DNA of 64,000 nucleotides from DASUPK01 sp963815045 (GCA_963815045.1 CAWFET010000002.1:620001-684000), one strand, 5' to 3'. Positions 14,552-24,922 are shown, numbered from the stretch's first letter. Numbers and translations are program-made. Notes: generated from the sequence alone by a model not told the origin.

Positions 14552-16164
14552 TTGTTGATCGACGGCGCCGAGCTAGAGGCTCCGGCCGCCCCGCTTGACG
14601 ACCTGCTTCGGCCCGGCCTCGACGCCGGGCCGGTCGACATCGCGGTCGTCTCCTCGCGGCGCTCGCTGACCTGGGGTGAGCTCGACCGGGCCGCGGCCGC
14701 GCTCGCCGGTGGCTACCGGGCAATGGGCCTGGAGGCGGGGGAACGCATCGCGTCGCTGATGCCGAACCGGATCGATCTCCTGGTCCACTACCTGGCCTGC
14801 TTCCGTGCCGGCCTGATCGCAACCCCGCTCAACTACCGGTACACGGCCCGCGAGATCGATCACGCGCTCGAGGTGAGCGACGCCCGCGTCATCCTTGCCC
14901 ACGTCGAGCGAGCCGAGGACATCGCCACCAGCGAGCTCGCGGCCGGCCTCGAGCTCGGCACCATCGCCTACCGGGATGCTGAGCCCCAGCATGCGCGCAA
15001 TGCGGAGCCCGCCGAGGTCGGGCATCGCTGGCGCCACGACTTCGCGGAGCTGGTCGAGCACGATCCCCTCGTCACCGATGCTGAGGAGCTCGATCCCGAC
15101 GCACCGGCCGTGATCTTCTTCACCTCCGGGAGCACGGGTCCGGCGAAGGGGGTGACGCACACGCGCCACACCCTGCGCTGGATGATCGCCAGCGCGGCCG
15201 GAGCCTTCGAGCTCGACTCATCCGACGTCTTCCTGCCAGGTTCCTCGATGTCCCACATCGGCTCCTTCCTCTGGTCGCTCGCCATGCTCTCGGTCGGGGG
15301 CAAGGTGGTGGTGGCGCGGAGCACGGACGCCCACGAGCTGTTGCCGCTGCTCCGCGAGCACAAGCCGACGATCCTGGCCATGATCCCCGCCGCGCTCTCG
15401 GCCCTGATCCACGATCACGACCTGGAGCCCGCGGACTTCTCCTCGCTGCGCATCTGCCGGGCCGGAGCCGACAAGGTCTCAACCGAGCTGCTCACGGAGT
15501 TCTCCGATATGGCGGGCTTCCCGATCGTCGAGGGATACGGGATGACCGAGGTCGGGCTCACAACCCTCAATCCGCCTTCGGGCGAGATCAGGCCCGGCTC
15601 GATCGGCAGGCCGATCTGCGGGTATTCGATCGCACTGCGCGACGAGCATGGCGAGCCGATCGAGGGCGGGGAGGTGGGTCGCATCTGGATCCGCACCCGC
15701 AGCCGGATGGCCGGCTACTGGCAGGCGCCGGAGGCGACCGAGGAGGTCGTGATCGACGACTGGCTCGACTCAGGCGATCTCGCCCGCGCCGACGAGGATG
15801 GCTACCTCTGGTTCTTCGGCCGCAAGAAGCAGGTGATCGTCCACGACGGGTCCAACATCAGCCCCTATGAGGTGGAGGGCGCTCTGGTGGAGCATCCGGC
15901 GGTCGCGCTGGCGGGTGCCGTCGGGGTCCACGACGCCGTCCACGGCGAGAACGTGCGCGCCTACGTGACCCTCGCCGAAGGGGCTGAGGCTCCCTCGCGC
16001 GCGGACCTGGTCGTCTTCTGCCGCGACCGGATCGGCTACAAGGCGCCGGAGGAGATCGTCTTCCTGGACGACATGCCGCTCAACCCGACCGGCAAGATCG
16101 ACAGGGTCGGGCTGAAGCGGATGGCGGAGGACCACCTGCACCCGCACGGTCTGGACGAGACCAG

Positions 16165-16168
<4 letters not shown>
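14552..16168 (+). CDS. Class I adenylate-forming acyl-CoA synthetase
   Basis: A 538-residue AMP-binding enzyme that activates a carboxylic acid with ATP and transfers it to CoA. The P-loop-like A3 motif IFFTSGSTGPAKGVTHT is near residue 190, A5 is VEGYGMTEVGLTT, A7 is YLWFFGRKKQVIV after LDSGDLA, and the A10 catalytic lysine lies in PLNPTGKIDR near the C-terminus. The start is TTG at 14552, followed by a second TTG. The 175-base gap upstream is Glu/Lys-codon rich; a short frame from 14438 (MSIELLELGAAALGELAEE) resembles the beginning of a nucleotidyltransferase but is too short to call. Medium- or long-chain fatty acids are likely substrates, unproven here. Confidence 0.9.
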
Positions 16169-17462
<1,294 letters not shown>

Positions 17463-17463
<1 letters not shown>

Positions 17464-17816
17464 CAGCCGTCCACCGGCGTCACCGCGGCGTTGTCCGCCT
17501 CGCCGGTGCGGATGCGCACCGCGCGCTCGAGCTCGACCACGAAGATCTTCCCGTCGCCGACCTCACCCGTCTGGGCGCCCTCCTGGAGGGCCTTGATGGT
17601 CGGCTCGACGAACGGGTCGGTGACCGCGATCTCGAACCGCACCTTCTCCGCGAGCTCCATCTTCACCGTCGTGCCGCGGTAGGTCTCGACGTGGTCGAGC
17701 TCGCCGCCATGGCCCTGGACGCGGCTCATCGACATGCCCTTGACCTCGGCGCGATAGAGCGCCTCCAGTACGTCGTTGGCCTTCTCAGGCCGCACGATGG
17801 CGATGACGAGCTTCAC
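17463..17816 (-). CDS. glnK: PII nitrogen-regulatory protein lacking Tyr51
   Basis: PII signal protein of 117 residues that senses ATP/ADP and 2-oxoglutarate and gates AmtB. The start MKLVIAIVRPEKANDVLEAL and the C-terminal signature GDGKIFVVELERAVRIRTGE are typical. In the T loop, Tyr46 is kept (ETYRGTT), but position 51, the residue uridylylated in enterobacteria and adenylylated in actinobacteria, is Val. Control by nucleotidylation at that site is therefore unlikely, leaving ligand binding alone. First gene of the glnK-amtB pair; 78 bases separate its start from the stop of the kinase gene upstream. I see no clear GlnR-type box there. Confidence 0.93.
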
Positions 17817-17894
17817 AGACCCACCTCTCGGGACGAGACAACAGCGCCAGCCGCTGTCGAGCCCGAACCTATCTGCGGGGTCCGACGGAACAGC

Positions 17895-19208
17895 TCAGCA
17901 GGCGAAGAGGCGAACGGTCGATCCGGAGCTGACGGTCGAGCCGCCCTTCGGGGACATGTCGCAGACGTCCCAGTTCGAAGGGTCGAGCACCCCGAAGAGG
18001 CCGCCGCCCTCCTCGCTGTAGTGAACGCCGAGGTCGTCGAGGCGCTGCTCGGCGACGTCCAGAGGCTGGCCGACCAGCGAGGGCAGGGTGACGCCGCTCG
18101 GCGGCGGGGTTGCGGCGCCCGTGCCCGGCGTCGCCGTGCCCTGGTTGCGCGAGAGCTTCGGGGCCTCGATGGCGCCCACGATGGCGAGGGCGGCGATCGC
18201 CACCACGGCGAGGACGAATCCGGCCCTGCGCCGCCCGCGCCCCGGCCGCGGCTGCGGGTCGGTCGGCGGCAGGGCCGGATCGCGCGAGAGCCGGACCGTC
18301 TCGGGCAGCGGGGCCGCCTCCCCGGCGCCGACGACATGCTCGGGCTCGGTGACCGCCTCGCCGCGAGTCGCGGCGACCGCGGCGCGACCGAGGTCGCCTG
18401 CGGACGGGAACCGGTCGATGGGGTCCTTCGCCATGGCCCGGCGGATCACCGGATCGAGGACGCTCCCGCGGCGGCCCGCCGACGGCGGCGGCTCGTTCAC
18501 GTGCGCCCACATCTTCGCCGAGCTCTCCCGCTCCGCGTACGGGACCTTGCCGGTCAGGGCCCAGAGGAGGACTCCGCCGAGCGCGTAGACGTCGGTGCGC
18601 GCGTCGACCCGCCGCGCCTCGATCTGCTCCGGCGCCATGTAGTCGACCGTCCCGATCACCTGTCCCGTCGCGGTCAGGCCCGTGGTTGCGCCCATCGCCT
18701 TGGCTAGTCCGAAGTCGGCCAGCTGGGCGTCGCCGTCCTCGCCCACGATCACGTTGTGGGGCTTCACGTCCCGGTGGACCAGGCCGGCGGCGTGCACCGC
18801 GTCCAGGCCGGCGGCGACCTGGGCGATCAACCGGGCGGCCTCGTCGGGAGGGAGCGGCCCGTCGGCCTCGACGAGCCGCCCCAGGTCGCGACCCGGGACG
18901 TAGCGCATCGCGACGTAGAGCAGCCCGTCGCGCTCCCCGGCTCCGAAGACCGTGACGACCCGCGGATCCTCGACCGACGCCGCGGTGCGCGACTCGGAGC
19001 GAAAGCGCGCCCGGAAGTCCTCGTCGCCGGCCAGGTCGGACCGGATCACCTTGAGGGCGACCTGCCGGTCGAGCCGCAGCTCGGTGGCCAGATAGACGAT
19101 GCCCATGCCTCCGTGTCCGAGCGTTCGCTCGATGCGATAGCCGCCGAAGGTCGAGCCTTCGCGGAGCGCCCCGGGCGGGCCGCCTCTGGTCGTTCCCTCG
19201 ACTGACAT
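17895..19208 (-). CDS. Membrane Ser/Thr protein kinase with one PASTA domain
   Basis: Eukaryotic-type kinase of 437 residues. The kinase domain spans about residues 20-285: P loop LGHGGMGIVY, catalytic Lys in VALKVI, catalytic loop HRDVKPHNVI, DFGLAKA and APEQ. A Pro/Arg-rich linker leads to one transmembrane helix (GFVLAVVAIAALAIVGAI, about 340-357) and a single extracellular PASTA repeat (LPSLVGQPLDVAEQRL to the C-terminus), which in PknB-like kinases senses muropeptides or lipid II. The C-terminal part has two Cys (WDVCDMS and final FAC) that could form a disulfide. I chose the ATG at 19208; upstream in-frame sequence is Arg/Gly filler. Targets are unknown. Confidence 0.92.
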   Translation of the reverse strand: MSVEGTTRGGPPGALREGSTFGGYRIERTLGHGGMGIVYLATELRLDRQVALKVIRSDLAGDEDFRARFRSESRTAASVEDPRVVTVFGAGERDGLLYVAMRYVPGRDLGRLVEADGPLPPDEAARLIAQVAAGLDAVHAAGLVHRDVKPHNVIVGEDGDAQLADFGLAKAMGATTGLTATGQVIGTVDYMAPEQIEARRVDARTDVYALGGVLLWALTGKVPYAERESSAKMWAHVNEPPPSAGRRGSVLDPVIRRAMAKDPIDRFPSAGDLGRAAVAATRGEAVTEPEHVVGAGEAAPLPETVRLSRDPALPPTDPQPRPGRGRRRAGFVLAVVAIAALAIVGAIEAPKLSRNQGTATPGTGAATPPPSGVTLPSLVGQPLDVAEQRLDDLGVHYSEEGGGLFGVLDPSNWDVCDMSPKGGSTVSSGSTVRLFAC

Positions 19209-19252
19209 CCCCCGTCCAGTATCGCTGCTCGCCGACCCGTGGCGGGAGGCGT

Positions 19253-19471
19253 CTATGCGGCGCTGAGCAGGCCGGGCTCGAGGTCCGCCTCGACCCCCGC
19301 CGGCTCGAGATGGTTGACCAGGATGAACGAGTCGGCGACCTGGTCGAAGCGAATCCTGGCCACGGTCCCGCTCTCGGAGATCTCCTGGACCACGCCGGCC
19401 ACCGAGCTGCCGGGCTTTCTGTAGCAGTGCCGCCAATTGTCTTTGATCTGGGCTATGGCGCCTGGGGTCAT
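19253..19471 (-). CDS. Small hypothetical protein
   Basis: A 72-residue soluble protein beginning MTPGAIAQIKDNWRHCYR and containing the segment VAGVVQEISESGTVARIRFD. I do not recognise the family. The alternating hydrophobic pattern in the middle suggests a small beta-barrel (SH3- or KOW-like) fold, a guess. The ATG at 19471 has only a weak purine stretch upstream. It lies on the minus strand between the divergent OsmC gene and the PASTA kinase gene, with 44 bases to the latter. Confidence 0.5.
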   Translation of the reverse strand: MTPGAIAQIKDNWRHCYRKPGSSVAGVVQEISESGTVARIRFDQVADSFILVNHLEPAGVEADLEPGLLSAA

Positions 19472-19567
19472 GTCGGACTTCTGTGTTCCCTCATCGGCGC
19501 CCCCTTTCCTTCCTGCAACCGGAAGATCCGCAGCCCGCATCGGGGTGAAACACGTAGGCTCGGGGCC

Positions 19568-20083
19568 ATGAGCGAACCGATCACGGGCGATCAGCTCCGA
19601 GAGCTCCAGCGCCCCCTGAAAGAGCGGTACGGGAGCGACCAGGACGCGGCGCGGATCACCCTCCGGGCGGAGGGCAAGCTGGACGACGACATCGCCTGCT
19701 CCGTCGGGACCGGCCAGGCACTGGTGAAGGCGGGCCTTCATCCGGGTACGGGCGGCGACGGCACGCTCGCCTGCTCGGGGGACATGCTGCTGCAGGCGCT
19801 CGCCGCCTGCGCCGGAGTGACGATGCGCTCCGTCGCCACCTCGATGGGGATCGAGGTGGCCGGCACGATCCACGCCGAGGGCGATCTCGACTGGCGCGGG
19901 ACCCTCGCCGTCGACAAGGAGGCACCGGTCGGCTTCATCGACATACGCCTTCGATTCGAGCTCGAGAGCGACGCGAGCGACGAGGAGCTCGAGACGCTGG
20001 AGCGCCTCACCGAGCGCTACTGCGTCGTCCTCCAGACGCTCGCCTCCTCGCCGGGCCTATCGGCCTCCGTACAGCGGTCGTGA
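19568..20083 (+). CDS. OsmC-family peroxiredoxin-like protein
   Basis: A 171-residue OsmC/Ohr-superfamily protein; members reduce organic hydroperoxides with a pair of cysteines. Visible features are a central long helix (GDMLLQALAACAGVTMRSVA) with Cys in AACAG and a preceding Cys in LACSGD, then the beta region GTIHAEGDLDWRG and a C-terminal helix with a third Cys (RYCVVLQTL). The spacing of the first two cysteines is not that of classic Ohr, so peroxidase activity is uncertain. I chose the ATG at 19568, which fits the homology. Its TGA overlaps the GTG of the next gene (GTGA), so the two are translationally coupled. Confidence 0.82.
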   Translation: MSEPITGDQLRELQRPLKERYGSDQDAARITLRAEGKLDDDIACSVGTGQALVKAGLHPGTGGDGTLACSGDMLLQALAACAGVTMRSVATSMGIEVAGTIHAEGDLDWRGTLAVDKEAPVGFIDIRLRFELESDASDEELETLERLTERYCVVLQTLASSPGLSASVQRS

Positions 20084-20469
20084 GCGCCGAGGATCTCGAT
20101 GCTCCGGACATCCGCGCGCTGTCGCTGATCTCGGCGGCGGGCCGGATGGCGATCGGGATCGGGCTGCTCGCCGTCCCGGAGCTCTCGCTCCGTGCCCTCG
20201 GCTTCTCCGACGTCTCGCCGTCCACGGTCGCCGTCGCGCGAGTGGCCGGGATCAGGGACCTCGTGCTGGGTGGGGTGACGCTCGCGGCCCTCGAGGACCG
20301 CGACCGGCTGCGAGGCGCGACCGTCGCGAACGCAACCGCCGACGCCGGCGACACGATGGCGTTCGCGCTCGCGGCCCGGTCGGGGGAGAGGGCCGCGGGC
20401 CTGCGCGGCGTGGCCGCCGCCCTTCCGGCCACGCTCGCCGGGATATGGGTCGCACGCCGGCTGAGCTGA
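20080..20469 (+). CDS. DUF4267-like small membrane protein
   Basis: A 129-residue protein with three or four weakly hydrophobic helices (AAGRMAIGIGLLAVPEL, AGIRDLVLGGVTLAAL, AGLRGVAAALPATLAGIWVA). The pattern R-x-G-I-R-D in the middle resembles DUF4267 membrane proteins of unknown role. The GTG start overlaps the OsmC stop by four bases, and its end overlaps the start of the alkyltransferase-like gene by 25 bases, so all three form one operon. Confidence 0.65.
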   Translation: MSAEDLDAPDIRALSLISAAGRMAIGIGLLAVPELSLRALGFSDVSPSTVAVARVAGIRDLVLGGVTLAALEDRDRLRGATVANATADAGDTMAFALAARSGERAAGLRGVAAALPATLAGIWVARRLS

Positions 20470-20750
20470 CCTCGCCGCGCGCGAGGGAGGTGCTCGACCG
20501 CATCCGGAGGGTCCCGGAGGGCTTCGTCACGACCTATGGCGATCTCTGTCCCGGAGCGCCCCGGTTCGCTGGCTTCGTCCTCTCCGCCTGCGACGACCCC
20601 ACGGTTCCCTGGCAGCGGATCGTCCGCGCGGACGGTTCGCTCGCCAAGGGGGATCGCCAGCGGACCCTGCTCCGGGCAGAGGGCGTCCCGTTCCGGGGCA
20701 GGCGGGTGGACATGGACATCGCCTGGATCCCGGGCGACGAGTTGGCCTGA
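20445..20750 (+). CDS. Alkyltransferase-like (ATL) DNA-damage recognition protein
   Basis: A 101-residue protein homologous to the C-terminal domain of O6-alkylguanine-DNA alkyltransferase. The family lines are visible: GFVTTYGDLCPGAPRFAGF, then VPWQRIVRADGSLA and LLRAEGVPF. The catalytic PCHR of true alkyltransferases is replaced by PWQR, so the protein cannot accept the alkyl group. ATL proteins instead flag O6-alkylguanine for nucleotide excision repair. The size and the Trp replacement fit that family, although Gln stands where PWHR is usual. Third gene of the OsmC operon, overlapping the upstream gene. Confidence 0.85.
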   Translation: MGRTPAELTSPRAREVLDRIRRVPEGFVTTYGDLCPGAPRFAGFVLSACDDPTVPWQRIVRADGSLAKGDRQRTLLRAEGVPFRGRRVDMDIAWIPGDELA

Positions 20751-20812
20751 CCGAACGCGCCCAGCGGGAGGAAGCCGGGGCCCGCGCCTGAACTGGGAGG
20801 CGGAGCCGCACC

Positions 20813-21793
20813 GTGATCGTCGATTCCGCCCACTACAAGGACGGCGTGCGCCAGCATGAGGACGCGCTCACCCCTGAGCGCGCCGCCGAGCTCCGGCGAT
20901 CCGCCGGCCCCGGGGAGTTCGTCTGGATCGGGATCCACGATCCGGAGGACGGGGACCTGAAGCTGCTCTCCAAGCTCTTCGACCTCCACGAGCTCGCCGT
21001 CGAGGACGCGCAGCAGGCCCATCAGCGGCCCAAGATCGAGGACTACGGCGATGACGTCTTCGTCGTCCTCAAGACGGCCCACTACCACGAGGATCAGGAG
21101 GAGGTCCACTTCGGCGAGATCCACCTCTTCGCCGGGCCCGGCTACATGATCAGCGTGCGCCACGGCCCCGGCAGCGAGCTGCACACCGCGCGAGAGCGGC
21201 TCGAGGCGCGCCCCGACCTGGTCAAGCTCGGGGCCTCATCCGCCATCTGGGCGGTCCTCGACAAGGTGGTCGACGACTACATCCCGGTGGTCGATGCGAT
21301 GGAGGACGACATCGAAGAGGTCGAGAAGGACGTCTTCGACGACGACATCCCGGCGCCGACCAGGCGGATCTACCACCTGAAGCGCGAGGTGATCGAGTTC
21401 CACCGCGCCGTCTGGCCGCTGCTCAACCCGCTCGAGATGCTGGAGCAGGGCGGCTTCGAGCGTGTCCCGGAGGAGCTCCGCAGCTTCTTCCGCGACGTCT
21501 CCGATCACGCCCGGCGCGTGGACGAGCAGGTCCAGTCGCAGCGCGAGCTCCTCACCAGCGTCCTGCAGGCGAACCTCTCGCTGGTCAGCGTCAACCAGAA
21601 CGAGGTGGTGAAGCGGATCTCCGCCTTGTTCGGAATCGTCGCCGTGCCGACCTTCATCGCCTCGGTCTACGGCATGAACTTCGAGCACATGCCCGAGCTG
21701 CACTGGCGGTTCGGGTATCCGCTGTGCATCGCCGTCATGGCGCTCGTCGCCGTCGCGCTGGTCCAGTACTTCAGGCGCATCGACTGGTTGTAA
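20813..21793 (+). CDS. corA: CorA-family divalent cation (Mg2+/Co2+) channel
   Basis: A 326-residue CorA/MgtE-type magnesium channel. A large cytoplasmic N-terminal alpha/beta domain and the long stalk helix (about 190-270) precede two C-terminal helices. The selectivity-filter motif is intact: YGMNF at residues 286-290, followed by an acidic loop (EHMPEL) and the final helix ending FRRIDWL. The start is GTG at 20813, with GGGAGGCGGAG upstream. It lies 62 bases after the ATL gene and could be separately transcribed. Confidence 0.93.
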   Translation: MIVDSAHYKDGVRQHEDALTPERAAELRRSAGPGEFVWIGIHDPEDGDLKLLSKLFDLHELAVEDAQQAHQRPKIEDYGDDVFVVLKTAHYHEDQEEVHFGEIHLFAGPGYMISVRHGPGSELHTARERLEARPDLVKLGASSAIWAVLDKVVDDYIPVVDAMEDDIEEVEKDVFDDDIPAPTRRIYHLKREVIEFHRAVWPLLNPLEMLEQGGFERVPEELRSFFRDVSDHARRVDEQVQSQRELLTSVLQANLSLVSVNQNEVVKRISALFGIVAVPTFIASVYGMNFEHMPELHWRFGYPLCIAVMALVAVALVQYFRRIDWL

Positions 21794-21812
21794 GTCGTCC
21801 TACGATGCGTCT

Positions 21813-22709
21813 GTGCTTCCCCTAGCTCACCTCGGCGGGCCCGTCTTCGAGCCCCTGCAGGTCGCCGGGCTCACTCTGGTCGCCACGGCCTATTCGCTGC
21901 GGATGCTGACCCTCTCCCGCGAGGGTCGACCGGTTCCGACATGGAGGATCGTCTGCTTCGGATCGGGTCTAGCCCTGATCGCCGCGGCGTTCATCTCGCC
22001 GCTCGGGCGGATCGACGACGAGCTCGTCTTCGTCCACATGATCCAGCACCTGCTGATGGGAGATCTGGGGGCGCTGCTGATCGTCCTCGGCCTGACCGGG
22101 CCGCTGCTTCAGCCGCTGCTCGCGAACCGCTGGCTCGGCTGGATGCGGCATTTCGCTCATCCACTTGTCGCGCTTCCGCTTTGGGCGATCGATCTGTATG
22201 TCTGGCACATCCCGGTCCTGTACCAGGCGGCCACGGACCACAGCGGACTCCATGCCCTGCAGCACAGCTGCTTCATCGGCTTCGGCGTGCTGATGTGGAT
22301 GCCGCTGGTGGGCCCCCTGCCGCAGCCGAAGTGGTTCAGCATCCCGGCGAAGATCGGTTACCTGATCGGGGTTCGCTTCACCGGAATCGTGCTCGGCAAC
22401 GTCTTCATGTGGTCCAACTCCGTCTTCTATCCGGGCTATGCAGACGGCCAGGCGAAGTGGCACATCTCGGCCGTCACTGACCAGAGCATCGCGGGCGTGA
22501 TCATGATGGTCGAGGGCGGCTTCGTCACCCTCGGGGTTCTCTCCTGGCTCTTCCTCGAGTGGGCCAAGCAGGACACCGAACGCCAGCGACTGCTCGACCT
22601 GGCCGACTCTCGCGGGGTCCCGCTCACCGATGCGCGAGCGGCGCGCGCCGCGGCCGCCGGCCAGGGCGCCCGCCTCGAGGAGCGCATCAAGACCGAGGGT
22701 TCGAGCTGA
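21813..22709 (+). CDS. ctaG: caa3-type cytochrome oxidase assembly protein (CtaG)
   Basis: A 298-residue membrane protein of the CtaG_Cox family, which delivers copper to caa3-type oxidases. About seven hydrophobic helices are visible. Histidines characteristic of the family sit in FVHMIQHLLMGDLGA, LYVWHIP, ALQHSCF and AKWHISAVTDQSIAG. The start is GTG at 21813, 19 bases after the CorA stop. The C-terminal 60 residues form a soluble charged helix. Its stop lies inside the 3' end of a small convergent gene (22687-22863). Oxidase subunits are not in this window. Confidence 0.9.
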   Translation: MLPLAHLGGPVFEPLQVAGLTLVATAYSLRMLTLSREGRPVPTWRIVCFGSGLALIAAAFISPLGRIDDELVFVHMIQHLLMGDLGALLIVLGLTGPLLQPLLANRWLGWMRHFAHPLVALPLWAIDLYVWHIPVLYQAATDHSGLHALQHSCFIGFGVLMWMPLVGPLPQPKWFSIPAKIGYLIGVRFTGIVLGNVFMWSNSVFYPGYADGQAKWHISAVTDQSIAGVIMMVEGGFVTLGVLSWLFLEWAKQDTERQRLLDLADSRGVPLTDARAARAAAAGQGARLEERIKTEGSS

Positions 22710-22863
22710 CTCTCTCCCAGGCGCGCTTGGCCCCGTAGAGGCCGAGCGCGGCCAGCGACAGGCCGAGATCGATCGAGAACGACGCCAGGCGCCCGGGGGC
22801 GCCGGTGTAGAGCCACGCTCCGAGCCGCTCGCGCCGCGTGGTCTCTAAGGTGGTCGGTTCCAT
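22687..22863 (-). CDS. Small membrane-associated hypothetical protein
   Basis: A 58-residue frame beginning with ATG at 22863 and reading RRERLGAWLYTGAPGRLAS, then FSIDLGLSLAALGLYGAKRAW. One hydrophobic helix with flanking basic residues gives it a natural membrane-protein look, unlike the Arg/Ser filler of most antisense frames here. It shares the tetranucleotide CATG (22861-22864) with the trigger-factor start, so the two genes would diverge with overlapping start codons. Its 3' end overlaps ctaG by 23 bases. I do not know the function. It could be a chance frame. Confidence 0.42.
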   Translation of the reverse strand: MEPTTLETTRRERLGAWLYTGAPGRLASFSIDLGLSLAALGLYGAKRAWERVSSNPRS

Positions 22864-24250
22864 GGAGACGACCGTAAAGGAGCTTCCCGACTCGCGGGTC
22901 CGCGTCGACGTCGACGTCGACCCGAAGGACGTCGAGACCAGCATCAAGAGGACCGCGGCGCAGCTGGGCGAGGACATGAAGATGCCCGGCTTCCGCAAGG
23001 GCAAGGTGCCGCCGGAGATGGTGGTGCAGCGCCTCGGCCGCGAGACCGTGCTGACCCAGGCTCTCGAGTCCTCTCTCGGCGACTGGTACGAGCGCGCCAT
23101 GCTCGCGTCGGGCATCAACCCCGTCGGCGATCCGAAGCTCGATCTCTCCGACCTTCCGGACGAGGGCAAGCCGCTCAAGTTCTCGATCGAGGTCGCCGTT
23201 CGGCCCGGCGCCGAGCTCGGCGAGTACAAGGGCCTGGAGGTCGGCCGCGACGAGCCGGAGGTGCCGCAGGAGGCCGTCGATGGAGAGCTGAAGCGCCTGC
23301 AGGAGGGCTTCGCCCGCCTCAACCCGGTCGACCGTGAGGCGAAGGAGGGGGACGTCGTCCTGATCGACTACGAGGGCAAGATCGACGGAGAGCCCTTCGA
23401 GGGCGGCACCGCCAAGGACTACCTGCTCGAGCTGGGGGAGGGGCGCGTCCTTCCCGAGCTGGAGCAGGCGCTGATCGGCGCCAATCCCGGCGACGAGCGC
23501 ACGGCGGAGGTCCCGTTTCCCGACGACTATCCCGCCGAGGAGGTGGCCGGCAAGACCTCCGAGTTCGGCGTCAAGGTGAAGGAGGTCCGCGAGAAGGAGC
23601 TGCCGGAGCTGAATGACGACTTCGCCGCGGAGGCCTCCGAGTTCGAGACGCTCGCCGAGCTCCGCGATCACATCTCCGGCCAGATCGAGCAGATCCTCGA
23701 GAACCAGATCGGCGAGCGCTTCCGCGAGGCCGCCCTCGACGCCGCTGTTGCCAACGCGAAGGTCGAGCTGCCCGATCCGGTCGTCGAGGCCAGGGCCGCG
23801 GAGATGTGGCGCCGCGTCGAGCGTCAGCTTCAGCAGCAGGGGATGGACCCCGAGAGCTACCTGCAGGTCCAGGGGAAGAGCCGGGACGAGATGATCCAGC
23901 AGGCCCGCCCGGAGGCGGAGCAGGCCCTCAAGCGCGAGGCCGTCCTCGAAGCGGTTGCGAAGGCCGAGGGCGTCGAGATCACCGAGGAGGACATGCTCGA
24001 GGCTCTCCAGATCCCGCCGGGCCACGAGGATCACCACCACGACGAGCCTCCCGTCGCGCTGCAGAAGATCCGCGACTCAGGCCGGGAGGAGCTCCTCAAG
24101 GAGGACCTCCGCATGCGCCGCGCCCTGGAGCTGATCGCCGAGCAGGCGAACCCGATCCCGCTGGAGCAGGCGAAGGCCCGTGAGGAGATCTGGACCCCGG
24201 AGAAGGAGCAGGAGGAGAAGGGCGAGCTCTGGACCCCAGGGTCCGACTAG
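22862..24250 (+). CDS. tig: Trigger factor (ribosome-bound chaperone / prolyl isomerase)
   Basis: A 462-residue trigger factor, which meets nascent chains at the ribosome exit. The N-terminal ribosome-binding domain carries the signature GFRKGKVP (about residues 45-52; the usual form is GFRxGKxP). The FKBP-type isomerase domain is at about 160-240 (EGDVVLIDYEGKIDGEPFEGG), and the C-terminal substrate-cradling arms follow. I chose the ATG at 22862, with AAGGTGG upstream; an in-frame GTG at 22838 would add eight residues. The tail is Glu/Lys rich. In many bacteria tig precedes clpP-clpX; here clpP follows after three small genes and clpX is 10 kb away. Confidence 0.95.
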   Translation: METTVKELPDSRVRVDVDVDPKDVETSIKRTAAQLGEDMKMPGFRKGKVPPEMVVQRLGRETVLTQALESSLGDWYERAMLASGINPVGDPKLDLSDLPDEGKPLKFSIEVAVRPGAELGEYKGLEVGRDEPEVPQEAVDGELKRLQEGFARLNPVDREAKEGDVVLIDYEGKIDGEPFEGGTAKDYLLELGEGRVLPELEQALIGANPGDERTAEVPFPDDYPAEEVAGKTSEFGVKVKEVREKELPELNDDFAAEASEFETLAELRDHISGQIEQILENQIGERFREAALDAAVANAKVELPDPVVEARAAEMWRRVERQLQQQGMDPESYLQVQGKSRDEMIQQARPEAEQALKREAVLEAVAKAEGVEITEEDMLEALQIPPGHEDHHHDEPPVALQKIRDSGREELLKEDLRMRRALELIAEQANPIPLEQAKAREEIWTPEKEQEEKGELWTPGSD

Positions 24251-24328
24251 TCCCTGTTTAGCCGCTCGAGGCGGCCGCCTGAATCCCTTTGCACCGCTCC
24301 CCCGGAGCGCCGGCGGTGTTGTAGGGAC

Positions 24329-24922
24329 ATGAGACGCGTGATCACCATCGGCGCAGCGGCCTTCGCACTGGCGCTGCCCGCTCCCGCCCTGGCGGCGAGC
24401 CAGCTTCGGCATTTCGAGGGCGCCCTGCCGCCGGTCGGCGTGCCCACCCAGCAGCAGCCCGGTGGGACCCTGCGGCTCGACGTCGTCTTCAAGGACAACC
24501 ACGGGCGCGGGAAGTTCACCCCGCGCCAGCTCACCGCCGTGAACGTCGACGGGATGCCGCTCACCTTCTGCGCGAACCAGCCGGGCCAGCCCACCTCGCA
24601 GGGCACGCTCACCGGCTCCTTCCCGACGCATGCGAAGTTCATGGCGACGGGCCGCAAGCCCGGGCAGGCGAAGCCGAAGAAGAACCGCTACAGCTACAGC
24701 ACCTCCTACGCCTTCAGCTCGTTCGCGGGGACGATCGACACGAGGGTCTACAAGGTGCAGGGCAAGGGACCGGTGATCTCCTTCAGCACGCTGACCGTCG
24801 ACCGCATCGACCTTGATCCGGGTCATGAGAACTGCTCTTCGAACGGCCCTCGCGGCGCCTCGGGGACCCAGTGCCGCACGTCGAGCGAGTCGAACCCGCT
24901 GCCGCTCTGCCGGATCGACTAG
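24329..24922 (+). CDS. Secreted hypothetical protein
   Basis: A 197-residue protein with a clear signal peptide (MRRVITIGAAAFALALPAPA, cleavage probably after LAA) and a mature part predicted to be mostly beta strands. Cysteines at about residues 90, 171, 182 and 195 could form disulfides outside the cell. I recognise no domain. Similar secreted, tyrosine- and lysine-containing proteins (GQAKPKKNRYSYSTS) are frequent in soil actinobacteria. A weak hairpin (GCCGC / GCGGC near 24260) lies between the tig stop and this gene. It converges on the DUF488 gene, their stops overlapping by four bases. Confidence 0.75.
   Translation: MRRVITIGAAAFALALPAPALAASQLRHFEGALPPVGVPTQQQPGGTLRLDVVFKDNHGRGKFTPRQLTAVNVDGMPLTFCANQPGQPTSQGTLTGSFPTHAKFMATGRKPGQAKPKKNRYSYSTSYAFSSFAGTIDTRVYKVQGKGPVISFSTLTVDRIDLDPGHENCSSNGPRGASGTQCRTSSESNPLPLCRID

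Noticed and set aside
17817..17894. GlnR or NtrC-type site upstream of glnK
   Set aside because: No convincing match to a known nitrogen-regulator box; the short gap contains only imperfect inverted repeats.
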